Below, piece after piece: positions 58,320 to 64,000 of a stretch of DNA of 64,000 nucleotides. Source of the DNA: Emmonsiellopsis sp. PD_33 (lineage: Eukaryota > Ascomycota > Eurotiomycetes > Onygenales > Ajellomycetaceae). A program made the position numbers and the translations under genes. Below the pieces are notes generated by a model. The model was given only the letters and a program-made list of their open reading frames with translations. It had not been told where the DNA came from and did not search any database. The DNA lies in assembly GCA_032988165.1 (NCBI GenBank), contig JANTQF010000010.1, positions 124,001-188,000 on the forward strand, written 5' to 3'. Position 1 is the first letter of the stretch. Every line of letters starts with the position of its first letter.

Positions 58320-59989
58320 CTTTGCTGGATGGCTGGCGGTATGGAGGGTAGAGTACTAGGTTTGGTATAAGCGTAAGACGAGGAAAAGGAAAAGGTTTGG
58401 TGGACTCAGACATATCGAACGGAAGGGTAGGTATGGAGGACATATTTATGCCCGGATGGACATTGGATAGGACCGGGAAGAAGTGATAAACGGAATGAAA
58501 GGGAAATTGAATCATGTCTCAGTGCATTCATTATTCACCTCCCGCTGTACGTTTCCCTGAACCTAGTATGAATGACCCACTATTCAGCGGTCATTTCTCT
58601 TTCATATTGGATTGTTTGCCGTAAGTAAGAATCACTTGCCTGATTCCTGGCAAGTCTTTGATCAGGAGGACAGATCCATGCAGGCAAGGTGAAGAGTGAT
58701 AGCTAGCCACCACCGGTTAGCAAGTGAAATAAACCAACCCAAGGGTTAAGATTCAAATATTCAACCTACCAACCTCTTCAATTCCAGCCCAGGCTTCACC
58801 CGGCCAGAATGTTTGTTCACCTTCTCCTCCGGTGACCAGCATGGCCACCACAGGTAGTATCTGCCAGTCAGCGGGCAGCAACCACAAAAACAGTCAACAG
58901 TACTTCAACAATGCCCAGTCACACAGATATTCTGTCACAGTAGGCAGAGTCATTCCCTGGGAGTTCCGACGGGCTGCAAATGAATATAGTATTCACCCTC
59001 TCAGATCAATTCCCTTCCGGCCTTGACAGCCAGAGATGAAGTGGACGCGCGAGGGGAAAAGTGACAGCATCGTTGAAAATCCTAAAGCATTCATCAAGAA
59101 GCCAGAACCTAGCTGTTGCATTCTATTTGAAGACCCGGACTGTCAATTGCCATTGAATTGCCTAGGAGCTGAAGGGAAGTAAAAGGACTTGAAGGGATGA
59201 GGTTGACGTTGCCAACTTCGCTGACTAAAGATCCTATCTCATTAAATATTTAGTACTCAGGGGTACACTTTATAGCTCATGTTAACGTCGGGGATAACAG
59301 CAACATATGTATGGCAGTAATGCTATATTCATCACCGCCGTATGATACACTGCCAGCCTTTTAATCTTGTTCCAACTCCATATCTACACTCTGATATTTT
59401 ACTTTTATACTTTAGCCTTTCCCTCGACCTTTGATAGTTTTTTTTTTATAAAAGGTCTAACTAAACATATTAATTGGCAAAAACAATTTACTTAAATAAC
59501 CAGCGGATAAAGAGGGAAGGGGGGGAGAGAGAGGAGAGAGAAACCACGCAGCGAGAAATATATACACAGGTATGTAGGTAGCAAGCAGGCAAACAAGCAA
59601 GCAGGCAGGGGCATATCATATGTCGAGTTGCTGCTCTTTATTATTAAATGCACTCAGCTCAAAGGCAAAAGCGATCCCATGGTAGATTCCCAATTGAACT
59701 CGTGTCCGTCTCCCCCTCCCCTCCTCCCACTATCCTCTTCCAGTTGGAAGATGTCCAATAGGAGAATAACATCAACTCTGTAGTCCGGAGATTTATACAG
59801 ATTTCCATTTCCATGAGCATTGGAGAAATGGATCAAGCAAAAAGGGTAGGGAAAAAACGGGTGGAAAACATCGAATCTCGTAAATAAATAAATATAAAAA
59901 AATAAATAAAAACACAAACAAACCAACGAGGGAGAAACGATGGAAAACAAAAGGACATAAAAAAAAAAAGGCGAGACCGAACTAAACGC
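58320..59989. other. Intergenic region
   Basis: There is no supported gene over 1.7 kb. The minus frame open from 58515 is in a different register from the zinc-finger gene and is probably an upstream frame in its leader. GAGA repeats (59520-59545), CAGG/CAAG repeats (59580-59610) and A-rich runs (59880-59975) occur near the 3' end of SEC17. Confidence 0.5.
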
Positions 59990-61174
59990 TCACGAAAAAT
60001 CCTCTCCCGGCTCCTCAATATTATTCTTAACACGCAGTAATATCGCCGTCTTCCACTTATCCAACTTGCTCAGCTGGTCGTACTGGAACAGCTTATCGCC
60101 AAACGTGTCTGCGTCGCCTTGCTCGACGGCCTGCGCGAGGTCGGTGAGCAGCATGTGCTCGCGCGTCGATGCGAATGAGTTGTCGAGGTCCCGGTAGGTC
60201 TGGAGGGCGCGGTTGGTGGCGACGATGTCCTTTGCGGGAATTCTTAGTCCGGGACTTGTTTGATGGGAGGTGGGTTGGGTTGGGTTGGTTGAGTAGGATG
60301 TATGACGTATGGGTATGTACGTACCTTTGATGCCATGTGGCAGATACCCGCTTTCAAGAAGTATTCTTTTACAGAGTATTTCATGAGGTTATTGTTGATG
60401 GCCGATCTGGCCACGCGCTCGAAGTTCTCGACGGCTTTGTAGTAGTCGCCCTTCAGGGCAGCAAGGTCTGCAACTTTGAGGTAATGCTTGTTCGCCAGCC
60501 TGTGTAGAAAGTTAGTATACTGTTCTTCTTGTATCTTATCTGCTTTCTAGATAACCAGGTTCAAAAAAGAGGTGCTCACGCTTCGGCATTATCTCCCTCG
60601 AACCACTCAGCAGCCTTCTCGTATGCCTCCAACGCCCTCGTCTCGTCACCCAGTTCCACCTCGTACAGCTCTGCGATGTTCTGTTGGTGAGTGGCAGCTC
60701 GTCTGAAGTTTCCTTTGGCGATGTAGTGTTGGATTGCAACTTGAAGGACCCGGGCGGCGTCTTCGGGATTCGTCTTCTTGTATACTTTGAAGGCTTCGGT
60801 CAGGGCGTTGGCGGCGTCGTCTGGTTCGTTCAGATTTCTGGTAAAGACACCTGCAGCTTTTTCAAATGCCTCGCCAGCCTCCTTATCTATATTGACACAT
60901 GTTAGCCACTGTGGTTCCCTGTTGCATCGGTGGGGTGAAATGCGATGGGGTAAACGAACTCATCCTCTGCGCCCGGAATGCATTTGCAGCCTGGGTGTAG
61001 AGATCCGCAGCATTTTCATACTTCTCCGTCCGTCCACCGAATAAACTAAACCCCCCCGAAGCACCCTGGAGTGCTTTGTCTGCCTGGTAGCGGAGATGTC
61101 AGTTAGCCGTGATATGGCGGGGAATCGATGTCATGGCAAACCTTCTGCAGCAGCACGCGGGGATCCTGTGCCAT
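59990..61174 (-). CDS. sec17: Sec17, alpha-SNAP
   Basis: Five exons, 61174-61142, 61083-60960, 60886-60580, 60499-60325 and 60229-59990, join in phase to 292 residues, the same length as yeast Sec17. The protein starts MAQDPRVLLQKADKALQGAS and has the TPR-like helical repeats of alpha-SNAP: YENAADLYTQAANAFRAQRM, AARVLQVAIQHYIAKGNFRR and AATHQQNIAELYEVEL. It ends LLRVKNNIEEPGEDFS, the acidic tail that contacts NSF/Sec18. It docks Sec18 onto SNARE complexes so that they are disassembled after membrane fusion. The second intron has a GTTCGT donor, less usual than GTAAGT but required for frame continuity. Confidence 0.95.
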
Positions 61175-61537
61175 GGCTGAAGAACAACGTATGCGCGTCT
61201 GGAGTGAGGAAGGGAAGGAAATAGGATCAAGGAGGAGGACTGCGCGGTATCGCCAGAATATATAGTCTTGATATTGTCGAGCTGGCCTGGAGAAGTAGAT
61301 ATGATGTTGGTTGGAGTCAAGCCAGATGGAGCTAGACTGTCTTTGGCGGGGTGCGAGGGCTGGGCGTACGGCCACGCACCATGGGCTTAGTGCCACGAAC
61401 GGCAACAAAAAGTTCTGCGCATCACGACGTTGAAGATACAGCTACACTGCGGACATATCGACGGCATATTTCACAGTTCTCGCGTTTACGAAGCCTTGCC
61501 TACTCATAGAAGCCCATCCCTCTTTGTCTCCGTCTCA
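61175..61537. promoter_or_regulatory. Divergent SEC17/GatC promoter
   Basis: This 363-bp interval lies between two oppositely oriented start codons. No distinctive motif was found. The GatC frame is open upstream to 61430 but lacks an ATG there. Confidence 0.5.
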
Positions 61538-62119
61538 ATGGCATATTACCGCGTCTGGTCTTCGCGACCATCTCTCCGGTCTCTCTACAGCGCAACGAAG
61601 CAAGCAGCTCTCAGATCTACTCGACACTTATCGTCCGGATCAGATCCCGCCTCTCTTCTCTCTAAACCCAGCTGGTCTGCCAAATCTCTCTTGCCCGAAA
61701 CCGCCAATCTGGCACAATCGCCCACCGTGTCGTCAAAGCAGCTGCACCACCTGCTCCGGCTCTCCGCCCTCCCGCCCCCATCAAGCGCCGCAGAAGAGGA
61801 GGAGATGCTCAAGACCCTCGAGTCGCAGATTCATTTTGTCAAGGAAGTGCAAAGCATCGACACGACTAATGTCAGCCCCCTGCGCAGTATACGTGATGAG
61901 ACTGAAGAGGCCCAGATGGAGAATACGATACACCGCAAGGACCTAGAGGCAGCTCTCGAGCAAGAACGCTATGTAGGACGGGCTAAACGGATTCAACGCA
62001 CGAAAGCTGAGAAGCCTGCCCATCCGGACGGGGAGGCCTGGGACGGCGATGCGTTGAAACTGGCGTCGAAAACTATGGGGAGGTTCTTCGTGGTCCAGTC
62101 AAGCCGGGACAAGCGATAG
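61538..62119 (+). CDS. Mitochondrial Glu-tRNA(Gln) amidotransferase subunit C
   Basis: This single exon encodes 193 residues from MAYYRVWSSRPSLRSLYSAT, a basic presequence. The GatC-like part is SSKQLHHLLRLSALPPPSSA, then EEEMLKTLESQIHFVKEVQS and TTNVSPLRSIRDET. GatC-type subunits stabilise the GatCAB-type amidotransferase that converts Glu-tRNA(Gln) to Gln-tRNA(Gln) in mitochondria. The tail (TMGRFFVVQSSRDKR) is the conserved end of the filamentous-fungal version. Assignment rests on this block and on my memory of fungal GatC annotations. Confidence 0.85.
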   Translation: MAYYRVWSSRPSLRSLYSATKQAALRSTRHLSSGSDPASLLSKPSWSAKSLLPETANLAQSPTVSSKQLHHLLRLSALPPPSSAAEEEEMLKTLESQIHFVKEVQSIDTTNVSPLRSIRDETEEAQMENTIHRKDLEAALEQERYVGRAKRIQRTKAEKPAHPDGEAWDGDALKLASKTMGRFFVVQSSRDKR

Positions 62120-62418
62120 AGACAACATCTCCGCAGCCACACTTATCCACTGCCCTTTGTCTTCCACAGCGTCCTCTGCGGTTTCCGTCCCTCGTCGGCA
62201 TTTTCGCGGAGTTGCTGGGGCCTGCTGTGGAAAAACCCTGCTGACTCAGCCTGCCTCCGCGCCACCTGCCGGCTGTCGTCGTGTTTATCTCGACGACCTT
62301 CAACATATTGGCCAGCTCTAGCCAGTATTCCAGCCGGCCATTGACAGGTTCTGATATCGGGCTCTTCCTGACGATATCCGCCAGTACTGGCAGCGTTATC
62401 CCGACACTGTAGTCCATC
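62120..62418. other. Short intergenic region
   Basis: It holds the GatC 3' end and the promoter of the DUF726 gene. No gene or repeat is seen. Confidence 0.5.
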
Positions 62419-64000
62419 ATGGCAGCTCAAGCTCCGTCGGACAATGGTCGAGGCGACCAACCAACAAACCAGGACGGTGATCTTGCGTCGATTTTGAGTC
62501 TGAGGCAACGACAGGACTTGGCCCTCCTTCTCGTCGACATCATGGAGGACATGCAGCAGACAATATGCGACCATTTCGATCAGAACGATGCAAAACCCAT
62601 CCCCCCAGTTGCTGGTGACTCTTCGGAGGAGTATGATCCCAATACATTCGAACAAACCAGACCACCTCCGCCAGCTCGGAAACCATCCACAGCAGATGTA
62701 AAGGCGGAGGCAGAATCACTCAGATATTTTGGTACCTGGAAAGATGCAGTGATTCTTCGTATCGGGGAAATCATCAATACCCCAGATTCTGCTCCGGCCA
62801 ATCAAAGTCAAGAAGAACCACCAGAGAGCGAGGTATCTGAGGAGCTCCTTTCGCCAACGACTTCCGCAAGGTCATTTCGGAAATCTACCAGTTTGGTTAG
62901 TCGATATCCACCAGTGGAAACACCTTTGTATCGGTTGCCAACTGCCACGAAATTGATAATCCTTCACTCAATTCTTCTTTTACTTCTAAGCCTTGAACAC
63001 TATAGCGCCCATTCCCGAGTTCTGTTACTCAGGATGACATCCAGTCTTGGCCTCTCTGTGGATGATCTCGACGACGATGAGGTCAAGGTAGCCAAAGGGC
63101 TACTGAGCACGGCGAAAGCAATGACGGCGGAGCAAGAGGCGCAGGCAAAGGTTGAAGGGTCCAAACTGACAAGGAAGTGGAAGATTGGCCTGGCATCCGT
63201 TGCTGGTGGCGTCCTCATTGGCGTGACTGGTGGACTAGCCGCTCCCTTTGTAGCAGCCGGCATTGGTGCTGTGATGGGCGGATTGGGGTTGGGAGCTACA
63301 GTTGCAGCAGGATACCTCGGTGCTGTTGCCAGTAGTGCAGCCATCATTGGAGGTATATTTGGAGCTTACGGTGCCAGAATGACGGGACGGATGATGGAGC
63401 GGTATGCAAAGGAGGTTGAAGATTTTGCTTTCATTCCACTTCATGCTACCACGGTGTCAGAAAAGAACGGCACAAGCACGGTATCCACTGAACAACGCCT
63501 TCGGGTTACTATTGCTATCAGCGGCTGGCTTACGGAGGCCGAGGATTTCATTAACCCCTGGCGCGTTCTTGGGAGCGATTCCGAAGTCTTTGCCCTGCGA
63601 TGGGAGTTCAAGGCACTGGTGAAACTCGGAAATGGGTTGAGGACTATTGTGAGAAATACCGCATGGGCTTTTGCATCAAAACAAGCCATCACTGGAACAG
63701 TTTTCGCACCCATCATCGGTGCCGTGATGTGGCCTGTGGCATTACTGAAACTCTCCCATATCGTCGATAACCCATTCAGTATTGCCAAAATTCGTGCGGA
63801 CAAGGCTGGCCAAATTCTAGCAGATGCTTTAATCAATAGGGCCCAGGGCGAGCGTCCGGTCACTCTGATTGGCTATTCCTTGGGCGCTCGTGTGATTTTC
63901 TCCTGTCTGAACAGTCTAGCCAAACGACGCGCATTCGGCCTAATTGAGTCCGCGATCCTTATCGGCTCGCCCACTCCTTCATCCACTGGCCATTGGCGAA
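62419..64000 (+). CDS. DUF726 / TMCO4-Mil1-type alpha/beta hydrolase, truncated by window
   Basis: The frame is open from ATG 62419 (MAAQAPSDNGRGD) to the window end, so 527 residues are visible without an intron or stop. The N-terminus is acidic and disordered (to about 130). After a hydrophobic stretch LIILHSILLLLLSLEHY (about 176-192), a long Gly/Ala-rich hydrophobic block (about 260-322: GGVLIGVTGGLAAPFVAAGI, ATVAAGYLGAVASSAAIIGG) is followed by the hydrolase part with VTLIGYSLGAR, the nucleophile Ser at about 486. This order is typical of the DUF726 family, including human TMCO4 and yeast Mil1 (YFL034W). These are membrane-associated putative lipases. The catalytic Asp and His should lie beyond the window. 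Confidence 0.88.
   Translation, partial: MAAQAPSDNGRGDQPTNQDGDLASILSLRQRQDLALLLVDIMEDMQQTICDHFDQNDAKPIPPVAGDSSEEYDPNTFEQTRPPPPARKPSTADVKAEAESLRYFGTWKDAVILRIGEIINTPDSAPANQSQEEPPESEVSEELLSPTTSARSFRKSTSLVSRYPPVETPLYRLPTATKLIILHSILLLLLSLEHYSAHSRVLLLRMTSSLGLSVDDLDDDEVKVAKGLLSTAKAMTAEQEAQAKVEGSKLTRKWKIGLASVAGGVLIGVTGGLAAPFVAAGIGAVMGGLGLGATVAAGYLGAVASSAAIIGGIFGAYGARMTGRMMERYAKEVEDFAFIPLHATTVSEKNGTSTVSTEQRLRVTIAISGWLTEAEDFINPWRVLGSDSEVFALRWEFKALVKLGNGLRTIVRNTAWAFASKQAITGTVFAPIIGAVMWPVALLKLSHIVDNPFSIAKIRADKAGQILADALINRAQGERPVTLIGYSLGARVIFSCLNSLAKRRAFGLIESAILIGSPTPSSTGHWR

Noticed and set aside
58186..58515. Minus-strand frame starting at 58515 as the N-terminus of the CCCH/ankyrin gene
   Set aside because: It is out of register with the zinc finger, and no splice joins it in phase. 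The ATG at 58319 starts directly in the CCCH frame.

Overview
The window is nuclear DNA of a filamentous ascomycete, most likely a Eurotiomycete close to Aspergillus/Penicillium. The evidence is short GT-AG introns with CTAAC-type branch points, an acuJ-like carnitine acetyltransferase, and Btn1, Rxt3, Sec62, Mtc6, Arh1, Sec17 and GatC orthologues. Nothing in the sequence fixes the species.

Layout. (1) 1-12371 is an AT-rich transposon nest with strong C-to-T / G-to-A decay, as left by RIP. A Mutator-like element (copy A, left end outside the window) was hit by a chromodomain Ty3/gypsy retrotransposon (857-8318; 369-bp LTRs; TSD TAAAT). It was also hit by a hAT-type element (8606-11900; TSD CTTCTGAG), which in turn received a second Mutator-like copy (copy B, 9025-11871). 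(2) 12575-30000 carries BTN1 (-), a 4.5-kb gene-free stretch, RXT3 (+), carnitine acetyltransferase (+), a coiled-coil protein (-) and an alpha/beta hydrolase (-). (3) 29800-39900 is gene-poor. It holds three paralogous genes for small secreted cysteine-containing proteins (31.7, 34.4 and 35.9 kb; the third looks broken), a foldback element and a weak SINE-like pattern. (4) 39940-64000 is dense housekeeping DNA: a PH-domain protein, an acidic nuclear-type protein, SEC62 (-), MTC6 (+), ARH1 (-), a membrane protein (+), a protein-kinase-like protein (-), a CCCH/ankyrin/ClpB-like pseudo-ATPase (-), SEC17 (-), GatC (+) and a DUF726/Mil1-type hydrolase (+, cut by the window end).

How the genes relate. 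Several pairs share divergent promoters (SEC62/MTC6, ARH1/membrane protein, SEC17/GatC). There is no biosynthetic cluster. The secretory genes (SEC62, SEC17) and mitochondrial genes (carnitine acetyltransferase, ARH1, GatC) are interspersed as ordinary housekeeping genes. The accessory biology lies in the transposon nest and in the secreted-protein family.

Exon borders were placed by hand from splice signals, reading-phase agreement and protein continuity. Function calls rest on recognised motifs, not on database searches.
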